DNA of 64,000 bases from Drosophila persimilis. Its lineage: Eukaryota > Arthropoda > Insecta > Diptera > Drosophilidae. Position numbers and translations under genes: made by a program. Under the pieces are notes generated by a model. The model saw nothing but the letters and a program-made list of their open reading frames with translations, did not search any database and was not told where the DNA came from. Where the stretch lies: contig NW_020825294.1 in assembly GCF_003286085.1 (NCBI RefSeq), positions 8,742,001 to 8,806,000 on the forward strand. The letters are read 5' to 3'. Shown here piece after piece: positions 42,941 through 55,700 of this stretch (positions are counted from its first letter, which is position 1; each line of letters begins with the position of its first letter).

Positions 42941-44258
42941 AATAAGGGTTGTTTTTGCCATAGATGATTGATATCAAAGTCAAAGCAAAGACCACTCAAC
43001 AGTTCAGGGTTGCATAGGACTCCACGTACGATTATGGTAGATGGGTGGAGTGGTAATCCCCCCTCAATTAACGTTCATTCGTTCCGTTCTAAGCCTACAT
43101 TAAATTGTGTAAAATTACACAACTCTGTTCCGCTCGATCATCTGGAAATTGGTTTAGTAATCGCTCGCAGAGCCAAAACGCCTGTAATTAAGTTAATTGC
43201 GGACTATCTATCACTTCCCGATTCATTATTCATTCACGAATATTAATTGTTTTATAATTTGAAGGGGAATGAAGGCGGCTTGCAGCTAATTGTGAGCAAA
43301 CAGAAAACAGAAAACATCAAATCAGGCGTGGAGTGGAGGCACTCATCCACAGCCCAGGGCCCGCATTTGATGGTTAAATATCTTAAAGATGTTGTAATGC
43401 AAATTACAGTCCCCAGACGCAAAACATTCCATTCCAGTCCACTCTGCTCCACTCCACTTCGCGCTCCCAAAAATGTGGGAAACGCCAGCGAAGATTGCGA
43501 TTTGTTGACGCCTCTTTGGGTCCCTCTCTCTGGGGCTCTGGCTTTATTTAATTAATTAATCAATAAGTTAATCTGCGACAAAAGCCAAAGAAATCTGGCT
43601 ATGAATTTTCGCTAAATCATCAATAAAAAGTGCAAATATTAAATGAAACACGAGGGAGAGTATCTGAGAAAAGCTTCGACTCGTCTCGTCTCGTCTTGGC
43701 CTCATGTTGTTGCTGTTGCTGTTGACATGCACATGACTTTTCTCCTGACATTAGAAAGTAAATTGCCATGAGGCCACTTGGTCAACCGTCAGAGGCATGC
43801 ACTCCAGCAGCACCACAGCAGCGCCACAGCCGCCACCTCAGCCACCTCAGCCACCAGCCATCACATTTATAAAACTTTATTACGAAAAAAAGGGGAGAAA
43901 AACATTTCTATTGAACCTGATCAAATGCAGGCGGTGGAGGAGGAACAGGAGGAGGGGAGGGCTGAGCAAACAATTGAAAGTCAGTTAGCCCAAGTGCCTC
44001 GGCTTTATTATTATTAATTGGATTTGACTAAAGGAAAGTCCGAGACCATTGTCTGACCCTGAGACAGCGTTTCCCATTTCCATTTCCATTTCGATTATTC
44101 GCAATAATTTCAGTCGGAAATGCAATTCTCTCCCGTCCCGTGGAAAGACTCGGGCCGAGAAGCGAATGTTTCGAGGGCTCTTCGAGCAATCTAATCTTAT
44201 CAGAACGGGTTAACCAATTTCTTTCTATTTTTTTTGCTCACCGAACAAAGTACAAAAA

Positions 44259-44293
44259 CACAGATACACAGATATACAGATACACAGATACAG
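44259..44293 (+). repeat. (CACAGATA)n/(CAGATA)n microsatellite
   Basis: Imperfect CAGATA and ACACAGAT units in spire intron 1, related to the tract at 38364. Confidence 0.85.
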
Positions 44294-46521
44294 CTCGTGT
44301 GTATGTGGGTGTCCCTCTCTCGCTCTCTGTTGGAGGCCCTGTTGGGTCGAGTATTGGATCCCCAATTAATCGACTGCAAATTGACGCACTGGTCGTCCGG
44401 TGATTCATCGCCAGATAACGAAATTTGATTTGATTCTTTCATTTTTTTTATGGCCATTGCATGCGTGGCCCACAATTTTAGTAATTTCATTCAATCTTAA
44501 CTCCGCAATCACTGCTTAAAGAAGTTATGTACGGTGTGTGCTTATTTCTGCTCAATTTATTTCGATATTAATCGATATTTCGTTTCCTTCCTCTAGTGAT
44601 CGGTCATCTAATGGCCTGCCATTAGAAGAGCACCTGAACGTCCGCCGGCATCGCTTAGAACTCGAGCCCTTAGCTCTGTTTGTTCCGGCTTATAAAGATT
44701 GCTAGTGCTTTAACTAGTACCTTATATAGTATTAATAATAATGGTACAAACAGTTCTACACTAAAGTAGGGGCATGGCAATCCCTTTTCAGTTTAATTGA
44801 ATTTTTAAATGACAAATCATTTATCCGGTAGATTAATCGAGTTTCTATATGGCATTCTTTTATGGCATTCTATTTGTAATTCGTCATTAATCTCGTCGTT
44901 ATATGTAATTCGTGGGATCTGTCTAATATTTACTTGCAAAGTGCCTTCAAAAATGAGAGGTGCGGAGAAAGAAATCACAGAATCTCAGAGGAAACCCATT
45001 GTACATAGAATTTCCTAAGTAAGCTGAAATTGTCGAAATTACAGAAAGGTTAGGAGTACTTTGGGAGGTTCAAAGAACAGAAGCCACCTTTTTTTAGAGG
45101 GGTTCCTTCGTAAATACATCTGTATGTGCATGAATCATCAACGATCTGAAGATAGATATGTAGAATATGTGCGTTTAAAGACAGGATGCATCCTAAGATC
45201 AGTTAAACCCTTAGATGTATCTACTATAAGTATCTGAAATGTCTCTGGGTAAATCTCCTCACAAGTCGGGTAGAAATAGGCAATGATCTCAGGATTGTTT
45301 CCTGCATAATCTCCTGCCATCTCCCCTGAATCCCTCAGCTCCTATCCGGTAGATTAATCGACATAGATTATACGAGAGATCTGGGCTGATCCATCTCGTG
45401 GGGATCTCGAGCATGCCGCCATACCAATGCGAAGTCTTTAGCTTTTGACAACACAAGTCGCCGCTTGGCTCTAAGCCGAGTCGCTAGCACTTGGGCTTTG
45501 CTGAAGATTTCAAATTTTAACGCTCGAAAGTCAATCAGAAGCACATGTTCGCAGGCACCCGCAAAAAGCCGCGAGGCCGTACCATAAATCAAGCATTAAT
45601 AAAACCCAAATTGTGCGAATTTCGACAGCCTGCCATACATTTGAAATTCTTTGCTAAATGTCAATTAATTATTAACTGGAACCGCCTTCTGCCCATCTGC
45701 CTGCCTGCCTTTCTGCCTGGCGAGCATTCAAATTTGTTATTTAATTATAAGTCGCGGCATGTTCCATGGGCATCTGACAGAGGTCTCCTCCATGATGGAA
45801 TGTTTGGCCCCGTCCCGGGGTCCCGCCCCCTCCCGTCCCTGGAGTTGGCTCTTCCGAAGCCTGTGCTTGCCTCATTTCCTGCGAAAGTGACGGACAGGCC
45901 AGCCGGAGACAATAAAGCACCACAATGATATCATGCTGTGCCTTTGAGTTCATCTCTTGCTCTGCGCCATGTTTTTGTTGGTTCCGAAAACTGTGTTCTG
46001 GTTGTGTGACCCCCGCCGACCAGGCCTCCACCTGCGGTTGGGGTTCAAAAGTTGAATGCGGAACCAACACAATGGCCCAAAGGGGCCCAAGATCATGTCG
46101 GTAATTCGCTGCTGAATGAATGAATCATAGCGGATCCAATCCTCCAGGAAGAATGGCAAGTGTGGGACATACTCCATTTTATGCCACTATCTCTAGGCAA
46201 ATCAGGTTGAGGTTGTTCCAATAACAGGCAATATTTTATTGTGGGTTTCCGATTGTTTTTTTTTGGCGTACCTGCTGCTGGAACCGTTGTCCACGGAGTC
46301 ACGCTTAATAAACCACAAAATGGAATTGCTGGGCCGTGTTGCCACGAATCGACCAGGGGGAGGGCAGGGCGGGGCGGGGGACTGCGGACTGCGGACTGCG
46401 GACTGGGGTCTGTTTGTAATCAAAAGCCGGCCGGTCAGCAAATCAAACCGAAACCCAGCCTGAAAGCACCTTGGCCCGGGGCTGAGTCAACTATTTTTAA
46501 AACTGTTTGTTGTTTGCTTTA

Positions 46522-46550
46522 GTTGTTGTTGTTGTTGTTGTTGTTGTTGC
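46522..46550. repeat. (GTT)n microsatellite
   Basis: About nine tandem GTT trinucleotides in spire intron 1. Confidence 0.95.
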
Positions 46551-47138
46551 TGTTAAATTGCATTTAATTGTTTAACAAAATGCCAAAGCGCCTTATGGAT
46601 ATGTATCTGTGTATCTGTGTATCTATATCTGTATCGGAGTGTGCAGAGATAGAGATATAACTTATAATACAATTGCTCATGTCGGGCTGGGGGTTGGGGT
46701 TTGTCTGGGGTTTCGGTGGGTTGTTCATTGACAATTTTCCGTTGAAATGCTGTTGGTCACCTGCCAGCGGTCCCCCCTCCCCCCCCGTTCCGCTCCGAAC
46801 CGATCTGTCCGTCTGCACAACAAGTTTATGATTGCTGAACCCGTTCCAGGTTTTATTACGATGTCTGTTGTTGTTGTGTTGGCTGGGGCTTGGCTTCGTC
46901 TGGCCCGGCCCGACCGTACACTGCGGAAGTTTCAGGCCAGGAAAAAAATAGATCACGGGGAACGGTGCCGGGGGGGAGAGGGGCGGGAATTTTTGCATAT
47001 TTTAAAATGCAATTGGAAAGGTGAACATTTTGTGCTCTGCTCTGCTCTGCTCTGCTTAATTGCGATTGACTCGTTTATGGTTTCGTAAATGATTTCCCGC
47101 CAACTGTCCAAACTGTGACTGTAACCGAATCCCCACCG

Positions 47139-47219
47139 CCCTCCCCCTCCCCCTCCCCCTCTCCCTCCCCAGATTATGGCCATATTTATGCCGTATTATT
47201 ATTATTATTATTATTATTC
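47139..47219. repeat. (CCCTCC)n tract followed by (ATT)n
   Basis: A C-rich tract of CCCTCC units at 47139-47170 (G-quadruplex-type on the minus strand) is followed by about nine ATT units at 47193-47219. Both lie within 145 bp upstream of the acceptor of the histidine-rich spire exon. Confidence 0.9.
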
Positions 47220-47281
47220 ACAATTTTTACAATTGCCATAATCGTAATCCCCACTTCATTTCTGTTTCGTCTACTCCACAG

Positions 47282-47373
47282 CCTTTGACAACAACAATCA
47301 CGAGCATCATCACCACCATCACCATCAGCACCATCATCCGCACCACACGCCGCTCGTCGTCTCGCATCGAAAG
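47282..47373 (+). CDS. spir: spire coding exon 2: histidine-rich 92-nt exon
   Basis: Encodes residues 218-248: AFDNNNHE, seven consecutive His, Gln, three His, Pro, two His, then TPLVVSHRK. The acceptor is CCACAG before 47282 and the donor is AAG|GTGAGT at 47374. The exon enters in phase 1 and leaves in phase 0, so skipping it would shift the frame. It falls inside the KIND domain, between the LNNILDSF block in exon 1 and [15 protein letters not shown] in exon 3, so the His run presumably forms a surface loop. Frame and splice sites agree with both neighbours, which supports it as a real exon even though the histidine codons come from a CAT/CAC repeat. Confidence 0.8.
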
Positions 47374-50345
47374 GTGAGTGATACCCCCATGGAGGCTGGG
47401 GCTGCTCTTTCTTCTTCCTATTCCCTGGACATGTACTCGTATTTATTTCTGTCTCTCACGTGTCTGTGGTGGGGGGGGACTGGGGGGGAACTCTTTTTAG
47501 TGCCCCACAGATTAAAGATTGGAGATTACAGATTAGAATTATGGCTCGTAAAGCTCGCTCAAATGAGTTCATTCCGTATGGATTGTCCGCGTGTCTATGG
47601 TCATGTCTTGTCTTGCTGCGGTTCCGGTTCGAGTTTTAATTAAGTTCTAATGATTTATGATAATAGAAGGGGCACTTTGAGGCCCGGGAAATGTGGTTTC
47701 GCAGGGCAGATCAAAGCGGACCAGTCCGTCATTGGGCATTCCCATCAGGTGGATCTTCTGGTGCTTAAAAGTCTCTGAATTGCACTTAAAATTGGACTCA
47801 ACTAATTAAAGACCAATCATCCAGTTTTAATGGTGTGTTTTTATGTGTTTTACGTCGCGGCGTTGGCTCGTTATAACAATTTCCAATAAGTGAACGGCCC
47901 TTCCTTTCGAATAACACGGTTTCAAGTAATGCGAATGTTTGTTTGGGTTTTAGATGAATAGGAAGAGCCAGGAATATCGAGTATAGTTTCAATATAGAAC
48001 CAGTATTGAAAGAAAACTGAGTGAAAAATACTAAAATCTACGCGTGTGGCTCCGATCATTGGATGCCCAGAGGGTACGCAATCTTCTTCAGAACGAAGGT
48101 AGATATTGGGTTGAGAAAGGTCTAAAGATTCAGGAAGTAGTTCATTAAATGATCTTCCAATCCATTGAATAGAAGGATGCTGCCAATGTAGGGTTCCCCT
48201 TGTTAGTACTTTCTTTTATATCTTTGTCTCCCATTGAGAGATTTTCCGTTTTGCGCACAAAAGAAAGTGGCAGTCGGTCGCTCGATGGTCAGAATATCAG
48301 ACATAACGTTATTTTTATTTATTCGAATGTGTTTTCGGGGAGCCCAGAGAGCTCCCCATGATTGGTTTTCTTTATTCGTGCGCCAAGAAGTGGAGGTACC
48401 CCAATGGTGTTTTCAATCAACCTAAGGAATCTACTCTCCGCTCTTCGGCTCGCATCAAATTTAACAGGCCATAAAGCAAAATGAGGTACAACCAGCACAA
48501 CATCTAAGACTGCGACGGCGACTATGAAGGGGAGAGCGAGAGCGAGAGCCCTGGGATAATGTGTGAAAGTGTTGGCGGCACACAGCGGCTTTATGGCGAT
48601 TTTAGCAGATGTTCAACATGCCCAGAAAACTCCTCAGTGCCCGGTGCCCACCCCCTCCTCCTCCATCGAGTGCGAGTGCCAGTGCCAGTGCGAAAGTGTT
48701 TTCTGAAAAGCCCACGAAGAATGCACTCGAGGGTTTTCTGGTCGGTTCCCAAGCTCAGGCCGAAGCCAAAGAGCGGAGGAAATGCACAGGCGCTCCACTC
48801 CGGTCCCCCCTCGGAGGAGAGTTCACATGATGATCGTTAGTAGCTGTTGTTGCCGGGTTTCGGGGGGCAGGCTTGAATCGCTGGTAAGGTAATTAAAACA
48901 ACGAGCATCTGGTGCTGCAGCGGCGTCGTCGGCAGCGGCTCTACCAACTGCATTTAGGCCCAGAAGATCGTAACATGGAAGCGCGAAGTTTCTCTACGCC
49001 TGAACATTTTTAATGTATCTTTTAGTTGGACGGGATGCGGATGGGATGCCCCACAAGAGAGCTGCCTCTGCAGCCTCTGCAGCCTCTGTTCCCCCTCCCC
49101 AGATGCCGTTTTCAATTAAGTGTTGCCGCGATTGTTTCCATGTAATGGGTGTGTGTGAGAAATATGCATGTTTCGCTGCCACTCAATGGAGGTCGTTCGT
49201 TCCTTATGTTCTGTCCCTGCCACCCCTCCTCCCCCCCCCCTGTCTGCTCCTCTTGCGAGTATGAGGCACTGCCATTGTCTTCGTTCCATGTGAAATTTCC
49301 TAGGCCTTCTGAATGTCGATGTCGAGATGGGGTTAGCCTTAAGATTCTTATAATTTACGCTCCTACAAGACCCCTGCTTATGAAAAGCGGGGAAACGGTG
49401 AAAATATGGGTGGATTTTCTTGGGAAAAGCATAGCCATTGAATATGTACAGTCAAAGGCACGTATTCACATTTCAAATATTAGTTTTTACGAGCAAATTT
49501 TAACCATTCTTCTAGGAACCATTGTGGATTCTGATAACCCCACTCTAATGTTGTTCCTTGATTGTTTTACAACTGTTTAAACCGAATAATTGGGACCAAG
49601 AAAGACATACAATCACTATTACTGCTGATCCCGCATGGGTTATGGTATAAATGGGTTGGATATTAAAAGAAAACATATCCAAAATTCAACAAAAATAAAC
49701 TAGTACAATCTCCAGTGGGACCACAATTTTAAAATTATTTTCCTCGATTTATTACAAAAGAGAAAACGAGAAGAATGGAAGCCACTTCTCGGATGTTTGA
49801 CAAGCTCCTTGTTCTACACTTTCTGTCCCTTTCTGTCATTGGAAGATAAGCACTTATGTATATCCCTTAGATACTTATGTATCGTATCTATTGCAAAGCA
49901 GACCGATTATCGTAGCATTTCCTTCTAGTGTTCGGAAGTATTTTCAGCATTTACAATGCCATTATTCCATTCGGTTGTGGGTGGCCTTTTCTGCACGTGT
50001 AGCAGATCCCATCCCCAAGCGATGGCATCGTGCCCTATCAGACAGTGATTTCCCCAAAACATGGCCATTACAGAGGGTCCCCAATTAATACAGTCCCCAT
50101 CCACAGCCCATCACCAGCCCCCATGATGAATCCAGCGATCCATCAGCACTCGCTCATCGACTGAAACAAGCTCAAATTGGACATTATTATACAACAATTG
50201 CAAATTACCAGGAGGATGGCGGTGGTGGGGGGGGGCAGATTTTTCGGTCGTAAGGTCAGTCCTCCCCCTCGACAAAATATGGGCGTTAAAAGTGCGACTG
50301 CAATGCGCAAAAATATTCATTTGTTTAAGGGGTTGGGGGACGGTG

Positions 50346-50368
50346 AGGGGGAGGGGGAGGGGGAGGGA
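50346..50368 (+). repeat. G-rich tract with G-quadruplex potential
   Basis: Four runs of three or more G in GGGGGAGGGGGAGGGGGAGG-type sequence on the transcribed-sense strand of spire intron 2. This satisfies the usual G-quadruplex pattern. It is complementary to the CCCTCC tract at 47139-47170. Confidence 0.75.
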
Positions 50369-52562
50369 GTGTGAGAGGGGTGGGGGCGAACAACAATTGA
50401 AATTGAGTGGAAAAAACAATTGCCAGTGGAAGAGGTACGTGGCAGGGGCACAGACCCAGACACAGACAAAGTTGCGGCCGAAGGCAGAGAGACGCCTTTG
50501 CTTGAGAGTTAAGAGTGACAGCGCGTGCAGTGACATTTTCCGCTCGAACTGCACTTTAAACATGTTTGACCTTTGTTTTGAGTCGTCGCAGCTTTGGCCA
50601 CAGATACTTGTATATATTCCCAAGCCAGAGCCCCAGAGACAGAGAGCCACAGAGAGAGGGAGGGGTGCCGAGTAGTTTGGTGGAGATGAGGCCTCAAGTA
50701 ACTAACTATCGGGTTATGCAATTGCCCAAAGGACCGACCAAAGCGATGCGGAACTTATGGCACCTATCATATGACAAAGCGTGATGCAGACAGCAGACAG
50801 CAGATCGTTGGATTATGCATAAATACAAAAATTGATGATCATACGTGTACGGGAAATTGGGATTGGATAGAGTTGGAGATAGAGATGGAGATATGTTTAT
50901 GGATACAAATTACTGGTGGCAGCCCACTAACCGCAGAAGACTTCATCAAGACCGTCAGCAGTGGCACTCGGCGGCACTGCCTCCTGGTTTTCCGGGCTCG
51001 TGGCTCGTGATCTGACTAACGGACTGACTAACTGACTGAATGACAGCCAAATGGGGCTGTGGGCTGGCGGCTGGGGGGCGGCTCGGGGGCAGCTGGGGAC
51101 TAGGAAGTCTGTGGCGAATTTCTGCGGTTAAATCAACCTACTAAGGTCGCCAGAAATTTGTAATCTATATCGCGGATTGCCAGCTGAATGCTGATGCGCT
51201 TCGCCACACTCGACTGCGTATAGGGAAACACACATACACTGAGAGAAAAACCTTCAAAAGTCCCAACCCCCGTCCCGCCCCACCAGGGGCTTGGATAAGG
51301 GCTTGGCCCTCCATTTGTTGCGCTTGCATTGCCATAAATACCCGCAGTACTCGTGTGGAGTCGAGTTTACAATGCAGGAAAAACCAATAAAGCGTTTGAC
51401 AGTTCGCAGGGGGGGCATTTCTGTAATTGGTTTACGGTTTTCCAATATATATTCGGGTGCGGCTCCACAGATCCCTGCCCCGCAGAGCCGACACATCCGA
51501 CAGATGTTGAGGCAAGTCTGAGGTCCGCCAAATAGGATTACCTCTCCTCCCACACCGACACACCGAGACACCGAGACACGGCTTTTGGTCGCTTTTGGGG
51601 GGCTTTAATTTCCTTTAATTGGGTTAAAGGGGCGACTGGCGAAAGAGTTGATCGGAAACGGGAAACAGGGCAGGGCATTCCGCATGAGTTCCAGTTGGGT
51701 TTGGCCCAAACTTCCCCTTGAGATTCCCACTAATCAAGGTCCAAAGAAATGTTACAAAATTCTATGAATAATAGAGCAACCCTTGAGGTGTAGGCAGCAA
51801 TCTTCTTCGCTCATTGTTTAAACAAAACAAATATGAATTACATTAAGAAGCCACAAACCCCATTTTGGCTGTCAGGGTTACGAGTCTCGGGTCTCGTGTA
51901 AAGAGCTTCCATATCTCCGCAATAGATAAGTACGGACTGCAGAAGCCGTGGCCTAAATTGTCATAGATATCGGATGGCACTCGCACACGGCCCCAACTTT
52001 GTGCAGGACAGTGTACTCTTTGCGAGGTGATTGGGTAATGATTGAGCGGAGAATGAAGCAACACCTGGTCATGCCCCCCCTCGGTGGAGATACAGTACTC
52101 GGGGGGCACTCAGGCAATGCAAACCTCGGCGCAGATCAAGGTTCTAAAGGCACTAAAGCCAGTCCCGAAAGTGTGCACAATTATTTACTGCAAATATTTC
52201 CCCCTGAAATGAAACACTTTGGGCCCTGACTCAAGTTCGGGTGTGCTCCCAGCGGAGTGACTAAGACCTTAGCGGCCCAAAGCGAGCAAGAGCCGAAATA
52301 AGTCATAGCCGTTTTTGTTTTCAGAGCGTGAACAGCTGGCTGGCCTACCTGTTCCATTTAACTGGCCCGCCTGTACTTTTATGGGTTCGGTTCGTCCGGG
52401 TGGGGGTACCTTATGCTCCAGTAGCACCAGCAGCAGTCCCAGCAGCAGCCCAAGCAGCAGCAGCAGCAACATCTAAAAAAACGTTGCAAGTGGCAACAAC
52501 TGCCGCTGCTTTTGCTGCCGCTGCTGTCTGATAAAAGTAGCTCCAAAAACAATGGCAGCCAC

Positions 52563-52740
52563 ATGGCTCTGGCTCTGGCTTTGGCTCTGCCACTGGCTCC
52601 ACTCTGGAAGGCGACTTGGTTGAGTGCCTCGCCGTTTGTTTTATGCTTCGTCTGGTTCCCGGGCTGCGGCTCTGGTTCTCTGGCTCTGGCTCTGGCTCTG
52701 AATCTGACTCTAGCTCTGGCTCTGACTCTGGCTCTGGCCA
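52563..52740. repeat. Imperfect GGCTCT hexanucleotide repeats
   Basis: Two clusters of GGCTCT, GACTCT and GGTTCT units, one near 52563-52592 and a longer one at 52670-52740. Open frames across them (Ala/Leu or Ser/Gly repeats) are products of the repeat. Confidence 0.9.
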
Positions 52741-55700
52741 CGCTCTGTGCTATTTCTACGCATTTATAATAAGCGGAACCTGGCACAGTGGGACAAGAGT
52801 AGGCGATCGTGGAGTAAACGAGTATCCAAGAGCGATAAGAGCCCAAGCTCTGGGTTATCATATATTCAAATATATCATATCATATCATATACCCCTATAA
52901 TAGTACCCTGTGGGATAATATCATTAAGAACCAACAGTCGCTATCTAGGTGCTTTTTCTACTTCGATTATTACTATCCGTGGAATATTTGGCCTCGAAAA
53001 TTACATAGCTTTTAGTGACGGGAAAATTCTTTCATTAAAACAGTTAAAGTGACAAAAAATGATCATACAACTCTCTTAAAACTAGGAGATGGTTTTATGA
53101 TCTACAATCAAGCGTCTTTTGGATCCAAGTGCAATACCTTTTCCTGTTATAGATTACAAATCATTTGAATAGTTTTTTTTATATTAATTTATTAATACGA
53201 TGTGGAATATGACAAAGTCGATTTCAACAATAAAATTTTATGCTCAATACTATGCCGTGAGTTTCGGATAAGTGTTCGGATAAGTATGTACCTAATAATG
53301 CATCAAATCAGATACATCAGATACATTTTTGAAGATTAAAGCTTTAATTTTGAAGATTTCTAAAGTACATCGAAAAGTAATGATTGCTTGCCCTGGAACT
53401 CACCAGAGATCCCAGATAGCTACTTCCTTCCATCAAACATGTCCACTTTCGAGCATCTCTGGCCCCACTGTGCCACTCGATGATGGCTCGCGAAGGCGCA
53501 GGCGCACCGCTCTTCCATTTCCCATTGTTCTATAGAATCAATCAATTGCTTGGCAGGCACAGCACCAGAACTGCCACGACGCCGACGACGAAGAGGATGG
53601 AGGATGACGATGACAACGCGCACGACGTCAACATAAAAGTGTCGATCAACTAAACGTTGTCGGGTCTGGGGTCTGGGGTCTGGGGAGGAGGATGATGGAA
53701 TGGGAGTGGGATATGGGATATGGGAGATGGGACATGGGGAAGCGCTTGAGGCCTGCCCAGCCAAGAGGCAAACTTCATGGCTCGCTGGAGCGGCTGGACT
53801 GGAATTGTCTTTGGAGTCGCAGACGGAGCCGGAGCCGGGGTCGGGGCCGCCACTTGGTGCTGATTCTTCGGAGCAATTGTATTTATGGACGTCTGTAATT
53901 GCATGCAGTGCTGTGCCCCAGCCCCACGCCATCGCCATAAGCACCTCCAGCTCCAGCTCCAGCTCGCTGTGTGCGGCGATGACCGAGGCACGTTTGGGGG
54001 AAAACTTTTGGGCACCTAAACAAACATCGGGGAAATATTTTGAATTGAATGCCTGTCAATATTTGACGCCTGCCGCCGCCCCCTTGGGGGGACCGTTAGG
54101 CAAACAAGAGAATCTGTGGAAACGCTCAAGTGGTGGCACCCTCGAAATTAGAATAAATGCAAACGAATCTATGGGAATCGGTCGTTCGCCGTTCTCCGAG
54201 GCCCACAATGAAGCCATAATTCTTACCCTACCATCCCATTTCAACCCGAGCCCAGCCATGCCACATGGACATGATAAAGGACTCATTAAAACATCACTTC
54301 AATGGGCTGGCCTAGCAGCCTCCAAGCCTCCCGAGCTCCAACTGAGTTCTAAGACAGCTGAAGCTGGCAGAGAGTGAAGGAGAGAGAGGCAGAGATACTC
54401 GTACCCACTTGTTCAATTGCTTTGCCACTTTAAGGCCCCAACAGCACTCCAAAAGCGAACCAGTCTTTTCTATTCCCGATACCCTGTGGATTGGACGGGT
54501 GGAGCGTGAAGGATGGATGCAGTTTGTGGAAGGTTCCGTGAAATAAGTACTCAAAACCATTGGATAGTAGTATTCCACGTTTATTTACGATGAGTTCTTT
54601 GAGATCTGCCTGTTATTCGGATATAAGATGGTCTCAAGTACTTAAATTCCTTGTTTTCTGCGCAGGGATTTCTTATATCTTGGATATATATATGGATCCA
54701 TCTAATCCCCCCAATGAAGGGGTATCCAGTCTTCGAGAGCCCTCCTTCGATGAGGCATCGTGGCCTAAAGCGTACAATATTTTGAGCAAAATGGAAAGAA
54801 GACGCCAAACAAGTTGCTGGCTCGCTTGGGAGAGTAACAGTTACTTTTCCTATATATACACCGAACGTACGAGTGCGAGTGCGAGCGCGAGTATATATCT
54901 AATTTTTCGGGACCTGCCTGTACTGTTTGTTCCTGCTGTTCCTGCCTCGTCTGACGTCCAGTTTGGCCCGTCATGGGAAACTGCTGCCTGCTGCCTGCTG
55001 CATGCAGCAACTGGTTGTCGCCAGTCACGAGTCGTTCCCGAGCTGGAGACCATTCTATTCTGTGCGGCTCGGTTCTGCCATGGCAGTGATGGAGGTTGGA
55101 GGATGGCGGCTGGAGGCTAGAGGCTGGAGCAGACACGGACTTGGCCAATTCATAAGCCCGGCTCACACACTCGCACATTATTGTAGCATTTGTGGCATTA
55201 TTGTAGAGTTGTGGCTGGGGCTCAGTGGCTGTTGGGGTTCTTCGATTGTGGTTCCGCAGTCATGTGCGAGTCCGCGAGTCTTTCAATTTCTGTTTTGGCT
55301 GTTCTGCTGGTGGTAATACGTACGGTACTTGAGCCAATTACCCAATTAAACGCCAGCGTTTTGTGCTATCTCACCGTCCCCATCATCAGTCCCCACGCCC
55401 CCCTTGTGATCACCCCGCCCCCTCCGTAGATGCCCAAATATTGATAAATATATATTGTACGTACACTCGCAGCATTTTGTAGGCTAAGACCCCTCGGCCA
55501 TGCTATTTCTTTGATTTGAGTCATGTTCTGGAGGCGTGTACAATTAGCGTTTTGTTTCGGGTTCCGTTATAATGCTGCTAGGGATTTTGATCCACCTCTC
55601 AACTCTCTGGCTCTCTCCTTCTTTCGCTCCGAAACTTGTCCATCGATTATTATCGATGCGTCTGTCGGGTCTGTTTTGACGCTTGGGGAACTTTGATGGC

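Larger units (their letters stand above)
36776..47281 (+). other. spire intron 1 (10.5 kb)
   Basis: Bounded by the donor at 36776 and the acceptor CTCCACAG ending at 47281. No nested gene is supported. It contains a probable MITE remnant (37065-37174), (AGATAC)n tracts at 38364-38392 and 44259-44293, the complementary (TATCTG)n tract at 46603-46635, a 12-bp minisatellite (42796-42940), (GTT)n at 46522-46550 and a (CCCTCC)n tract at 47139-47170 near the 3' end. Long first introns in fly developmental genes usually hold enhancers; none can be named here. Confidence 0.8.
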
